Part shown: positions 38,377-46,293 of the stretch, piece by piece
Layout of the letters: each line of letters opens with the position of its first letter
Numbering within the stretch: position 1 is the first letter of the stretch
Program-made: the position numbers and the translations under genes
The notes under the pieces: generated by a model
Seen by the model: only the letters and a program-made list of their open reading frames with translations
Databases searched by the model: none
What the model was told of the DNA's origin: nothing
Origin: an uncultured Clostridia bacterium
GTDB lineage: Bacteria > Bacillota > Clostridia > UBA1381
DNA length: 46,293 bases
Reading direction: 5' to 3'
Assembly: GCA_934462715.1 (NCBI GenBank)
Contig: CAKSIJ010000020.1
Coordinates: forward strand, 1 to 46,293

Positions 38377-40440
38377 TTATTCTGCGTCTGTTTCTTCAGC
38401 GTTTTCCTCAGCGATAAATTTTTCAATATCAACCGGAACAACTTCATCGGTAACTTCTTCCTCAACCGGAGCTTCTACAGCAGCTTCTTCCTTAACGGGA
38501 GGAGCAATAAGCGCTCTTATGCTCAAAGAGATTTTCTTTGTTTCCCAGTTGATTTCCGTTATCTTAGCTTCAACCTCTTCACCGACTGTCAAAACGTCCT
38601 CAGGCTTTTCGATTCTTCTGTCGGCAATCTGAGAGATGTGGATAAGACCGTCAACGTTAGGCATGATCTGTGCAAATGCGCCGAAAGGCATGATTCTTAC
38701 GATCTTGCACTTAACAACGTCGCCTACATTAAGCTTTGATTTTGCAATAAACCAAGGATCGTCCTCAGCCTTTTTGTAGCCGAGAGAAATCTTCTTTGTT
38801 TCCGGGTTGATGTCCTTGATGTAAACGGTAAGCTCGTCACCCTCTTTTACTACTTCTGACGGGTGATTAATTTTATCCCAGCTGAGTTCTGAAATGTGAA
38901 CAAGACCGTCGATACCGCCCAGGTCAACAAATGCGCCGAAGGCTGTGATTGACTTAACCTTACCTGTATACTGCTTTCCTACTTCACATTCCGACCAGAA
39001 TTTATCCTCTGCGGCTTTCTTTTCTTCTGCAAGGATTACTCTTGCAGAACCAACCGCACGTTTTCTCTTTTCGTCAAGGTCAATAAGCTTTATCTTAAGC
39101 TCGGTATTGAGAAGGCTGTCCAAATCCTGAACGTATCTCAAAGCAACCTGTTTCGCGGGAATAAACACCTGATAATCATTAGCTAATGCAACAACGCCTC
39201 CTTTAACCACTTTGATAATTTTAGCGGTCAGTACATCGCCGTTTTCATAAGCTTCCTTAATATGATTCCAGCTTTCCATAGCAACAAGCTTCTTTCTTGA
39301 AAGAACAACCTTGCCTTCAGCGTCATTAACGCCTACAACATAAACTCTAATTTTGTCGCCTTCCTTGACAATGTCGCTTGCCTTGCTGTAAGGATCATCG
39401 GTAATCTGGTCGAGAGCAAGCTGACCGTTATACTTGAATCCGCCGAGATCAACAATAACTTCATTACCGCGGACCTCAACTACAGTTCCGTCGATAATAT
39501 CGCCGTTGTTCAGAGTTTTGCTTTCGTACTGTTCAAACAGTTCTGCAAAGTTTTCTTCGTTTTTGATTTTTTCATCCATCGTTGTGTAAACCTCCTCGAT
39601 AATACTCCCGGGAGTTGAGGCCCCGGCAGTAATACCTATCTTTCTTTTTTTTAAATATATATTCTGAGGAATTTCCTCAAAATTTTCAATAAAATAACTT
39701 TCCGGACAAGCCGCCCGGGCAATTTCAAAAAGCTTGCGCGAATTGGAGCTTTGCGCACCTCCGATGACAAGCATCACGTCCGAACGCTCCGCCAGCTTCG
39801 CCGCCTCGCTCTGCCTTTCCTTCGTTGCACTACATATTGTATCAAAAACTATAGGGGTTTGGCAAGTGTTTTTTATATTTTGTACGATTTGTATAAAAAT
39901 ATTTTTATTTATCGTCGTTTGTGCGACAATACACACATCACTTTCAGCCAAATTTTGGGGAATTTTGTCCTCGGGTGAATAAGTTATATATGCGCTGCCA
40001 TCACACCACCCGTTTATCCCTTTAACCTCGGGGTGATTTTTGTCACCGATTATAATTATCTTATACCCTTTTTTATAATGCTCTTCAACTATTTTGTGAA
40101 TTTTTTTCACAAAAGGGCAGGTCAGGTCGATGTATTTTCTGTTTTCTCTCTCTAACCTTTCTATAATCCTTTTTCCCACGCCGTGCGCCCTTATTATAAC
40201 GGTTTCATCGCTTTTAGCGTCCTCTATTCGCTCAACCGGTCTTATCCCCTGTTTTTCAAGCTCCGACACCACCGATTTATTGTGTATCAGCTGACCGAGC
40301 GTTACGGCTATTTCATGACCTTTTGCAAGCTTATATGCGCCGTTTACCGCTCTTTTTACACCGTAGCAAAATCCCGCTGTTTCCGCAATTTCTATATTCG
40401 GATTATCATGCCTTGTTATCTGTTTATTGTTTTCTGTCAT
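38377..40440 (-). CDS. ispH/rpsA: Bifunctional IspH reductase and ribosomal protein S1
   Basis: 687 residues. Residues 1-290 are 4-hydroxy-3-methylbut-2-enyl diphosphate reductase, the last step of the MEP isoprenoid route, with three Fe-S ligand cysteines in AGFCYGV, LTCPFV and DTICSAT and substrate histidines in HNKSVV and RAHGVG. Residues 305-640 are four S1 RNA-binding repeats (GDIIDGTVVEVRGNEVIVDLGG, LTAKIIKVVKGGVVA, GKQYTGKVKSITAFGAFVDLGG, GDVVKCKIVRIMPFGAFAQI) and then an acidic tail. This fusion is known in Clostridia. It overlaps plsC by 4 bases and ends at a strong terminator. Confidence 0.96.
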   Translation of the reverse strand: MTENNKQITRHDNPNIEIAETAGFCYGVKRAVNGAYKLAKGHEIAVTLGQLIHNKSVVSELEKQGIRPVERIEDAKSDETVIIRAHGVGKRIIERLERENRKYIDLTCPFVKKIHKIVEEHYKKGYKIIIIGDKNHPEVKGINGWCDGSAYITYSPEDKIPQNLAESDVCIVAQTTINKNIFIQIVQNIKNTCQTPIVFDTICSATKERQSEAAKLAERSDVMLVIGGAQSSNSRKLFEIARAACPESYFIENFEEIPQNIYLKKRKIGITAGASTPGSIIEEVYTTMDEKIKNEENFAELFEQYESKTLNNGDIIDGTVVEVRGNEVIVDLGGFKYNGQLALDQITDDPYSKASDIVKEGDKIRVYVVGVNDAEGKVVLSRKKLVAMESWNHIKEAYENGDVLTAKIIKVVKGGVVALANDYQVFIPAKQVALRYVQDLDSLLNTELKIKLIDLDEKRKRAVGSARVILAEEKKAAEDKFWSECEVGKQYTGKVKSITAFGAFVDLGGIDGLVHISELSWDKINHPSEVVKEGDELTVYIKDINPETKKISLGYKKAEDDPWFIAKSKLNVGDVVKCKIVRIMPFGAFAQIMPNVDGLIHISQIADRRIEKPEDVLTVGEEVEAKITEINWETKKISLSIRALIAPPVKEEAAVEAPVEEEVTDEVVPVDIEKFIAEENAEETDAE

Positions 40441-41051
40441 GACGGCTCCTTTAATTTCTTCGGTTCGTCAAGCGATCTGAGATTTCTCATAAGCGTGTCG
40501 GTAAGCTCCTGGAGCTTTTCGACAGTCAGCTTTTCATCGTAATACTCGTCATAGTAAACAGGCTTTCCTATTGTCACCGTGACTTTTGCCATCCATCTGT
40601 ATTTTCCGGTAAGCTTAATCGGAACAATCGGAACCTTTGCTTTGTGCGCAAGCATTACCGCTCCCGGCTTTGCGGTCGGCAGACTGCCGTCCTTTACTCT
40701 TTTTCCCTCCGGGAACATTGCAACGATTTTCCCCTCGCGAAGCCTTGTAAGCGCTGCCTTTATCGCTCCTATATCTCCTTTTCCCCTGTGAACCGGAAAC
40801 GCCCCCAAAGAGGTTATCAAAGCACCGAAAAGCTTGTTTTTAAACAATTCGGACTTTGCCATAAACCCCAGCTGACGTGGTGCTGTCACTCCTGTGACTA
40901 TAACGTCCCAATTGCTTCTGTGATTGATTGCAACAATCACACCGCCCTCCATAGGCATATTTTCCTTTCCCATAACTCTGATTCTGAATATAAACAGCAA
41001 AATGAACCTTATCAGAACCTTAACAATATTAAATCCCATGTTTTTCTTCAT
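40437..41051 (-). CDS. plsC: 1-acyl-sn-glycerol-3-phosphate acyltransferase (PlsC)
   Basis: 204 residues. The acyltransferase box HRSNWD (HX4D) with N before it (about residues 38-44) and the FPEGKRVKDG motif (about 115-124) mark the PlsC family, which makes phosphatidic acid. One N-terminal hydrophobic helix (LIRFILLFIFRIRV). The start is uncertain between ATG 41051 (AAGGA abuts it) and ATG 41039, four codons later. Overlaps ispH by 4 bases (ATGA), as in the conserved clostridial cmk-plsC-ispH/rpsA order. Confidence 0.93.
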   Translation of the reverse strand: MKKNMGFNIVKVLIRFILLFIFRIRVMGKENMPMEGGVIVAINHRSNWDVIVTGVTAPRQLGFMAKSELFKNKLFGALITSLGAFPVHRGKGDIGAIKAALTRLREGKIVAMFPEGKRVKDGSLPTAKPGAVMLAHKAKVPIVPIKLTGKYRWMAKVTVTIGKPVYYDEYYDEKLTVEKLQELTDTLMRNLRSLDEPKKLKEPS

Positions 41052-41106
41052 TCCTTATTATTTGATTTTTCCGTCTGCCGAATTTCGTATTGTTTTGCGG
41101 CTGTAC

Positions 41107-41769
41107 TCAGCGATTGTTAATAATATCGCAGATACGGCTGCATACCTCGTCAAAGCTCATGTCCGAGCTGTCCACAATCGTTGCATCATCGGCACATCTG
41201 AGAGGCGCAAATTTGCGTTCTGAGTCGTTTTTATCCCTTGCGGCAATATCAGACTTAACCTTTTCGATATCACATTTCATGCCCTTTTCAGTCATTTCCG
41301 CGCATCTCCTTTTTGCCCTTTCTTCAACAGACGCAGTGAGAAATATTTTTATGTCCGCATCGGGCAGAACATATGTACCGATGTCCCTGCCGTCCATTAT
41401 TACAGACTTGTTTGCGGCGATTTTTCTTTGCAGCTCAACAAGCTTAAGTCTTACCGACGGAATAACCGCTATTGCCGACGAGCCTGCCGTTGCGTCCGCT
41501 TCTCTGATTCTTTCGGAAACGTCCCTGCCGTTTAAGAATATTCTCTGACCGCTTTCATTATAACCTATGTCTATATTTATCTCGTCCAGATGAGGCGTTA
41601 TTTTATTTTCGTTAATTTCGATTCCGTTTTCTATCGCATACACGGCGCACGCTCTGTACATTGCTCCCGTATCCACATACACAAGCCCGAGCTTTTTGGC
41701 AACGCATTTTGAAACGCTGCTTTTGCCTGCTCCCGCCGGACCGTCAATTGCTATTCTGATATTTTTCAA
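41107..41769 (-). CDS. cmk: Cytidylate kinase
   Basis: 220 residues. The P-loop IAIDGPAGAGKSSVSK (about 5-20), VDTGAMYRACA, MDGRDIGTYVLPDA and KCDIEKVKSDIAARDKNDSERKFAPLR match family Cmk. It phosphorylates CMP and dCMP. Followed by plsC 55 bases later. Confidence 0.96.
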   Translation of the reverse strand: MKNIRIAIDGPAGAGKSSVSKCVAKKLGLVYVDTGAMYRACAVYAIENGIEINENKITPHLDEINIDIGYNESGQRIFLNGRDVSERIREADATAGSSAIAVIPSVRLKLVELQRKIAANKSVIMDGRDIGTYVLPDADIKIFLTASVEERAKRRCAEMTEKGMKCDIEKVKSDIAARDKNDSERKFAPLRCADDATIVDSSDMSFDEVCSRICDIINNR

Positions 41770-41821
41770 ATTTACACATTCCTTTCATCATGCGTTTATC
41801 TCAAAGAAAATTATATTTAAA

Positions 41822-42184
41822 TTATTTATCAGCCAAATCGGGACGAAGCTTTTTTGCCCCTCTTAAATATATGTGCTTAATCTCGTCAAGACCTTTATCA
41901 CTGTTAAACTCAATTATAACCCTTATGCACTTTGCAAGCGCACCCGGCACCGGAAGCTCGCACATATTCATAAGAGGAACGTTTGTTATTCCCATCTCCC
42001 TCACTCTTACCGCAGGATAACACGCATTGAGATCCTGTGTAAGCGTAAAGGTTATGCTTATCATGTCATAGATTTTTACGTTGTTTTTCTTTAATATTTC
42101 ACCAACCATTTCTTCGGTTGCTTCCCATATTTCATTTTTGTCATTGTTCTCAACCGTGGTTGCTCCCCGTATTGCTCTTACCAT
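41822..42184 (-). CDS. aroH: Chorismate mutase, AroH type
   Basis: 120 residues. The opening VRAIRGATTVENNDK (Arg of the active site) and later NACYPAVRVREMGITNVPLMNMCELPVPG match the trimeric AroH family, which converts chorismate to prephenate for Phe and Tyr synthesis. ATG 42184 follows AAGGAAG; a hairpin lies just upstream (42201). Confidence 0.93.
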   Translation of the reverse strand: MVRAIRGATTVENNDKNEIWEATEEMVGEILKKNNVKIYDMISITFTLTQDLNACYPAVRVREMGITNVPLMNMCELPVPGALAKCIRVIIEFNSDKGLDEIKHIYLRGAKKLRPDLADK

Positions 42185-42200
42185 GTTGATCTTCCTTTCC

Positions 42201-42216
42201 GCCGCCATATAGCGGC
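42201..42216 (-). promoter_or_regulatory. Leader hairpin before aroH
   Basis: Stem GCCGC/GCGGC, loop of six, followed on the minus strand by GGAAAGGAAG and the aroH ATG. Part of the same group as those before truA, metK, the ACT gene and the 71-residue gene. Confidence 0.5.
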
Positions 42217-42241
42217 ACAAATTAATGTAAATATATATTTG

Positions 42242-42691
42242 TCAGAATAATTTCTTGCTGTCCAGAAGCAGTGTTACCGGTCCGTCATTTATTAACGAAA
42301 CCTTCATATCGGCGGCAAACCTGCCTGTCTGAGTGTATATTCCGCTCTCTGAGAAAAGACAGCATACCTGCTCATATAACCGCTTTGCGTGATTCGGCTC
42401 ACCTGCTTTATCAAAGCTCGGACGTCTGCCCTTTCTGCAATCACCGTAAAGAGTAAACTGCGAAATTACAAGCACCTCTCCGCCTGCGTCCTTTAATGAC
42501 AAATTCATTTTACCGTTTTCGTCCTCAAACACACGCAGATTGATTATTTTTTCAACTATATATTTAACATCGGCGTCATCGTCCTCGTCGCTTACGCCCA
42601 AAAGCACGGTAAAGCCCCTGCCTATACTTCCGATTATTTCATTGTCAACTCTGACCTGTGACTCCGTCACTCTCTGTACAACAGCTCTCAT
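42242..42691 (-). CDS. dtd: D-aminoacyl-tRNA deacylase
   Basis: 149 residues, the usual length. The start MRAVVQRV, the catalytic SQFTLYGDCRKGRRPSFD (about residues 77-94) and NDGPVTLLLDS (near the C-terminus) are signatures. It frees D-amino acids from mischarged tRNA. The ATG 42691 lies 4 bases after the ABC-F stop; a longer frame to 42760 overlaps that gene and is rejected. Confidence 0.95.
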   Translation of the reverse strand: MRAVVQRVTESQVRVDNEIIGSIGRGFTVLLGVSDEDDDADVKYIVEKIINLRVFEDENGKMNLSLKDAGGEVLVISQFTLYGDCRKGRRPSFDKAGEPNHAKRLYEQVCCLFSESGIYTQTGRFAADMKVSLINDGPVTLLLDSKKLF

Positions 42692-42695
42692 ATGC

Positions 42696-44597
42696 CTACT
42701 CTGCCTGAAGCTCCTCCCATAATGCGTATTTTTCTTCAAGACTTGCATTAAGCTCCGCAAGCCCGTCCGAAATTTTCATAGCTTTTTCGTAATCTGCCGA
42801 CACCTCCGGAGATTGCAGTTCTTCGTTAAGCTCTGTAATTCTGCTTTCAAGCTCCGCAATTTCATCTTCGGTTCTTTTTATCTTTGTCTGCTTCTTACGT
42901 TTTTCAGATTCTATCCTTTTTTGTTCTCTGTAATCGACAGCTGCGGCTGTCTGCTTCTTTTCTTTAACCTCTGTTGCTTCGGAATTCTTGAATTTTTCCG
43001 TAAAATAAGAATAATTTCCGTTATACAAGGTCATTCCGCTGTTATCAAGATAGTATATTTTATCCGCAAGCTTGTCAATAAAATATCTGTCATGCGAAAC
43101 AATAAGCATTGTTCCGTCATAATCGGCAAGCGCATTTTCAAGCGCTTCCTTTGATTCTATATCCATATGGTTCGTAGGCTCGTCCATTATAAGGAAATTG
43201 ACCTTTTTAAGTATCAGCTTCGCAAGCTCCACTCTCGCACGTTCTCCGCCCGACAGCTTGTTTATTTCCTTAAATACGTCCTCGCCGCGGAACAAAAACG
43301 CAGCAAGCGCATTTCTGATTTCCGTCTGCGAAAGCTTGGGGTATTCGTCCCATAGCTCGTCTATCACGGTTTTATCCATATGCAGACTTTCCTGTATCTG
43401 ATCGTAATATCCTACAAAGGTATTTGCGCCTATATAAAACTCACCGCTTTTCGGGGTAAGCTCGCCCATGATTATCTTCAAAAGCGTTGTTTTTCCGCAG
43501 CCGTTTGGTCCGAGGATAAAAACCTTTTCTCCTCTTTTTATAAACATATCGGCATGAGAAAACAGCCTTTTTCCGTCAAAGCTCATCGAAAGATCGCTAC
43601 ATTCCAAAGCAACGTCGCCGCCGCCCGGAACTGCCTTAAAAGAAAATACCGTTTCGGACAATGTTTCCTCCGGCTTTTCAAGACCCTCTTTCAGCTTGTC
43701 AATCACTTTCAGCTTGCTTTCCGCCGTCTTTATGTTCTTTTCCCTGTTCCACCGTCTTTGCTGTTCAACCACCGCTTCAAGACGTTCTATTTCCTTTACG
43801 GTATTATCATACTTTCTCTGTTGGGTAAGCTTTTCAATCTCTCTTTGCTTTATAAAAAAGCTGTAATTTCCATTTTGCGAATAAAGCTTTCCCGTGTCGA
43901 TTTCAAAGGTTCTGTTTGTAACTCTGTCAAGAAAATATCTGTCATGCGAAATCACAAGCACCGCACCCTTATAGCTTTTCAAAAAATCCTCAAGCCATTC
44001 AACCGCTTTAATGTCGAGATGGTTTGTAGGCTCATCAAGCAAAAGAAGATTTGAACCCGACAAAAGTATCTTTAATAGCGATACTCTTGTTTTCTGTCCT
44101 CCCGACAATGCCGAAACGGGCGTTGAAAAATCATCTTCCGAGAACCCCAGTCCCGTCAGTGCAGACTTTGCACGGCTTTTATAATAAAATCCGCCCATTG
44201 AATCGAATTTTTCACTCAGACTGTGCTGTCTTGAAACAAGTGCGTCAATTTCTTTCGGATCGCTTGAAATCTCGATTTCTCCTCTTATCATGTCAAGCTC
44301 TTTTTCGATTTTTATAATATCGTCAAATACCGTCAAAAGCTCATCATATAGAGTTTTATCAGATTCGTTGCAGGCATATTGGTTCAAATATCCGATTTTT
44401 AAATCCTTATTTTTAAAGATTTCTCCGTCCGTTTGGCTCATCTCACCGGTCAGAATCTTAAACAGCGTGGATTTTCCTGCACCGTTGATTCCGACAAGAC
44501 CTATTTTATCCTCAGAGGAAATATTGAAGCTTACGTTATCAAACAGCACTTCCTCCCCGAAGGCTTTTTTTAAATTGTTTGCATTTACCAATAACAT
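42696..44597 (-). CDS. ABC-F family ribosome-associated ATPase
   Basis: 633 residues. Two ABC ATPase domains with Walker A GINGAGKST (about residue 36) and GPNGCGKTT (about residue 348), signatures LSGGQKTRV and LSGGERARV and Walker B LLLDEPTNHLD and LIMDEPTNHMD. No membrane segments. The C-terminal 95 residues form a coiled coil (ADYREQKRIESEKRKKQTKIKRTEDEIAEL). ABC-F proteins act on the ribosome, from antibiotic protection to general translation control; the exact subtype (YdiF/Uup-like) is my best guess. Followed by dtd 4 bases later. Confidence 0.93.
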   Translation of the reverse strand: MLLVNANNLKKAFGEEVLFDNVSFNISSEDKIGLVGINGAGKSTLFKILTGEMSQTDGEIFKNKDLKIGYLNQYACNESDKTLYDELLTVFDDIIKIEKELDMIRGEIEISSDPKEIDALVSRQHSLSEKFDSMGGFYYKSRAKSALTGLGFSEDDFSTPVSALSGGQKTRVSLLKILLSGSNLLLLDEPTNHLDIKAVEWLEDFLKSYKGAVLVISHDRYFLDRVTNRTFEIDTGKLYSQNGNYSFFIKQREIEKLTQQRKYDNTVKEIERLEAVVEQQRRWNREKNIKTAESKLKVIDKLKEGLEKPEETLSETVFSFKAVPGGGDVALECSDLSMSFDGKRLFSHADMFIKRGEKVFILGPNGCGKTTLLKIIMGELTPKSGEFYIGANTFVGYYDQIQESLHMDKTVIDELWDEYPKLSQTEIRNALAAFLFRGEDVFKEINKLSGGERARVELAKLILKKVNFLIMDEPTNHMDIESKEALENALADYDGTMLIVSHDRYFIDKLADKIYYLDNSGMTLYNGNYSYFTEKFKNSEATEVKEKKQTAAAVDYREQKRIESEKRKKQTKIKRTEDEIAELESRITELNEELQSPEVSADYEKAMKISDGLAELNASLEEKYALWEELQAE

Positions 44598-44601
44598 AAT
44601 T

Positions 44602-45819
44602 CTATTTTGTATTAATCATCGGGTTTAAATAATTGTTAATAATACTTACTCCATAATTTGCGTCGGGACACCACTTTCCGCCGAGCTGTTCAACGGTTTT
44701 GACAGTTCCTGCCCATGAAAGGCTTTTAACTGATCTGTATCTGCCATGCGGCTCTCCCACGGGATTCAGTCCCACATATGCGCACATATGGTTAAAGTGA
44801 CCTCTAACGCCGTCCTCCGGCGTTGCGAAATCCTCATGATCTTCAGGCAGATCGCCTGTCGCACCGTATTTTTTGATTCCCGCCCAGTTGTTCTGCTCCG
44901 GCTTAACCTGTCCGGTATATTTCCCGAAATTGGTTTCCTTTGCCGCCTGGGCATATAAAACGTCCGCTCTTATTCCGGTTAACTCTCCGTACTTCCAATA
45001 AAGATCTGCAATATCTATATATCTCTGATGTGCACCTCTGTTCTGCGCCCATTTTTTAGCCTGTTCAAGCGTTGCCACTGATGCTCCGATAAGCGGAGTT
45101 GATGACATCTGCTGTGCCGGCTGATGATTTTGCTGTGCGGTATTCTGTTCGGGCTGCTTTGTCTGCTGTTCCTTTGCGTCATATCCGCTGCTTGCGTAAT
45201 AATTATCAAGCTGCGCTATCTGCACCGCATAAATAAGCTTATAAAGCACCGTACACGCTTCCGCTCTTGTCAGGTATGATTTTGGATTGATCTTTTTATC
45301 GGAGCCTGTGATAAAATTTTTCTCATATCCGACAACTATCATGTTATAATACTTTTTGTCTATTTCGCTCCAGTCGGAAAATCTTGAATTAAACTCGTCC
45401 GCATGAGCCGCTTTTACGTTTGCAAAGCCTGCCACTCTCATGCACATATCCAAAAATTCTTCACGGGTAACGTTTTCTGTCGGTTTGAAATACTTTTCCT
45501 GCTCCGTTACATATTCGGCATACTTTGATATATACCTGTAAGACCAGCGTTCGGGTGAAACGTCCTCATACTCGGCGCTGCCGACATGGTTCATGTTCAC
45601 TGAAAGCGCCATCAATATCATTTTTGCCATCTGCTCTCTTGTAAGGTTGCTGTCCTCCATAAGATCGCCATGCTCATCTCCTGTTATGATTCCTCTCACT
45701 CTGCAAAAATTCACATACTGATCCGCCCAGCCGGTATATGCCCCCGCTGCCGTTCCCATTCCGAATGCCATTGCGGATAATGTCAGCAGCGCAACGGCGG
45801 TTTTGATTTTTCTGTTCAT
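44602..45819 (-). CDS. Secreted SLH-domain glucosaminidase
   Basis: 405 residues. A signal peptide (residues 1-27, KTAVALLTLSAMAFGMGTAAGA), three SLH-type repeats (about 28-200; YVNFCRVRGIITGDEHGDLMEDSNLTREQMAKM) for wall attachment, a Gln/Pro-rich linker (about 213-240) and a C-terminal glucosaminidase domain (about 255-400; YAQAAKETNFGKYTGQVKPEQNNWAGIKKYGA) of the GH73/LytD type, including the glutamate in AKETNFG. It should trim peptidoglycan at the cell surface. The start follows AAAGGAG. Confidence 0.9.
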   Translation of the reverse strand: MNRKIKTAVALLTLSAMAFGMGTAAGAYTGWADQYVNFCRVRGIITGDEHGDLMEDSNLTREQMAKMILMALSVNMNHVGSAEYEDVSPERWSYRYISKYAEYVTEQEKYFKPTENVTREEFLDMCMRVAGFANVKAAHADEFNSRFSDWSEIDKKYYNMIVVGYEKNFITGSDKKINPKSYLTRAEACTVLYKLIYAVQIAQLDNYYASSGYDAKEQQTKQPEQNTAQQNHQPAQQMSSTPLIGASVATLEQAKKWAQNRGAHQRYIDIADLYWKYGELTGIRADVLYAQAAKETNFGKYTGQVKPEQNNWAGIKKYGATGDLPEDHEDFATPEDGVRGHFNHMCAYVGLNPVGEPHGRYRSVKSLSWAGTVKTVEQLGGKWCPDANYGVSIINNYLNPMINTK

Positions 45820-45952
45820 AATCGTTCTCCTTTGTAACAGTATAAGGTAAGGTGATTGTAAAATCCGATTTTTTTAATTGACCAAACCGCATACATAGAA
45901 TATACATTTAAGATTTATGCACTAACAAGCTGCTCAGTTTACAATAACTCTC

Positions 45953-45981
45953 ATTATATCACAACTTTTTTCCATTTTCAA
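45953..45981 (-). promoter_or_regulatory. Promoter of the SLH glucosaminidase
   Basis: Minus-strand TTGAAA (45976-45981) and TATAAT (45953-45958), 17-base spacer. The leader of about 127 bases holds no known riboswitch. Confidence 0.72.
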
Positions 45982-46185
45982 CAAATGTATCAAACTTGTA
46001 ACATTTATTCAAAGTTAATATAATTTTCAGTCTGCATTTTTTATAGAGAGGTGCAAAACGCATGAAATAAAAAGTAAATAAAATATCAACGAAGCCAAAT
46101 GAAGCAACAAAAGCAAATAATATTAAAAAAAGGTATGGCAAACAAGCCTAACGGCGAAATTCAAAAATTTTTAGTTTAAAAAGCG

Positions 46186-46293
46186 TTAAATAGCTTTAAC
46201 ATCATATGCTTTGTCAGCTAAAAACGTACATTCCGCTAACGGAAGAAAAGAATTTGCTTTTGCGAGGATTTCGAGTGTTACAGAACTGTCGGA
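46186..46293 (-). pseudogene. Fragment of a probable DDE transposase, cut at window edge
   Basis: 35 codons are open to the edge, ending TFLADKAYDVKAI and a stop at 46186. ADKAYD-type runs occur near the second catalytic Asp of IS4/IS5-group transposases; the stop comes too early for such a protein, so it is probably a broken remnant. The upstream part is outside the window. The stretch 45982-46185 has no gene I can support. Confidence 0.4.

Noticed and set aside
1..46293. CRISPR array or phage region
   Set aside because: No spaced direct repeats of 24-40 bases and no capsid, terminase or integrase genes were found.

Overview
The window is a chromosomal segment of a low-to-mid GC, strictly anaerobic Firmicute of class Clostridia, probably gut-associated. 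The evidence is AAGGAGG-type ribosome sites, strong TTGACA/TATAAT promoters, a fused IspH-ribosomal S1 gene, ferredoxin-dependent 2-oxoacid oxidoreductases, an ECF transporter core followed by truA, a Gram-positive type LexA site and an SLH-domain wall hydrolase. I cannot name a genus. Most of it is core genome; the clearly accessory parts are an IS remnant with a small membrane-peptide locus (about 34.1-34.9 kb) and a transposase fragment at the right edge.

Layout. 1-2.3 kb (minus): partial tRNA-Ser, TcdA-like dehydratase, and a rhodanese/PP-loop fusion for tRNA thiolation. 2.4-9.5 kb (plus): a DUF1540 peptide behind twin hairpins, an rRNA-type methyltransferase, ecfA1-ecfA2-ecfT-truA, a membrane-anchored propeller-like protein and a CvpA-like protein. 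9.6-15.5 kb (plus): rho, a membrane protein, a P-loop ATPase, a four-subunit 2-oxoacid:ferredoxin oxidoreductase and a small unknown protein. 15.6-26 kb (minus): an aryl or branched acid module containing a sodium symporter, an AMP-forming acyl-CoA ligase, a decayed isomerase, iorA-iorB, an EamA exporter, paaK, an ACT protein and a small metallopeptidase. 26.1-26.7 kb (plus): an unassigned structured RNA with a consensus promoter, then an XRE regulator. 26.8-34 kb (minus): phosphoglycerate mutase-like phosphatase, recQ (no standard start codon), lactonase-like propeller, PHP protein, metK, lexA and a queuosine-precursor transporter. 34.1-35.4 kb: IS3-type remnant fused to a foreign tail, small hydrophobic peptide and a small unknown protein. 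35.5-45.8 kb (minus): THUMP methyltransferase, ZIP transporter, AlkD-like glycosylase, cmk-plsC-ispH/rpsA, aroH, dtd, ABC-F ATPase and SLH-glucosaminidase.

How the genes work together. The two ferredoxin-linked oxidoreductases (12.5-15.1 kb and 19.5-21.8 kb) should turn 2-oxoacids from amino acid breakdown into acyl-CoA and reduced ferredoxin. The two CoA ligases, the symporter and the EamA carrier next to the second one suggest uptake and release of the matching acids. The most unusual signals are non-coding or structural: the structured RNA at 26.1 kb, the small-peptide locus with a sequestered ribosome site that is truncated by an IS, a recurring hairpin placed just before the ribosome site of several unrelated genes, and recQ without ATG/GTG/TTG.
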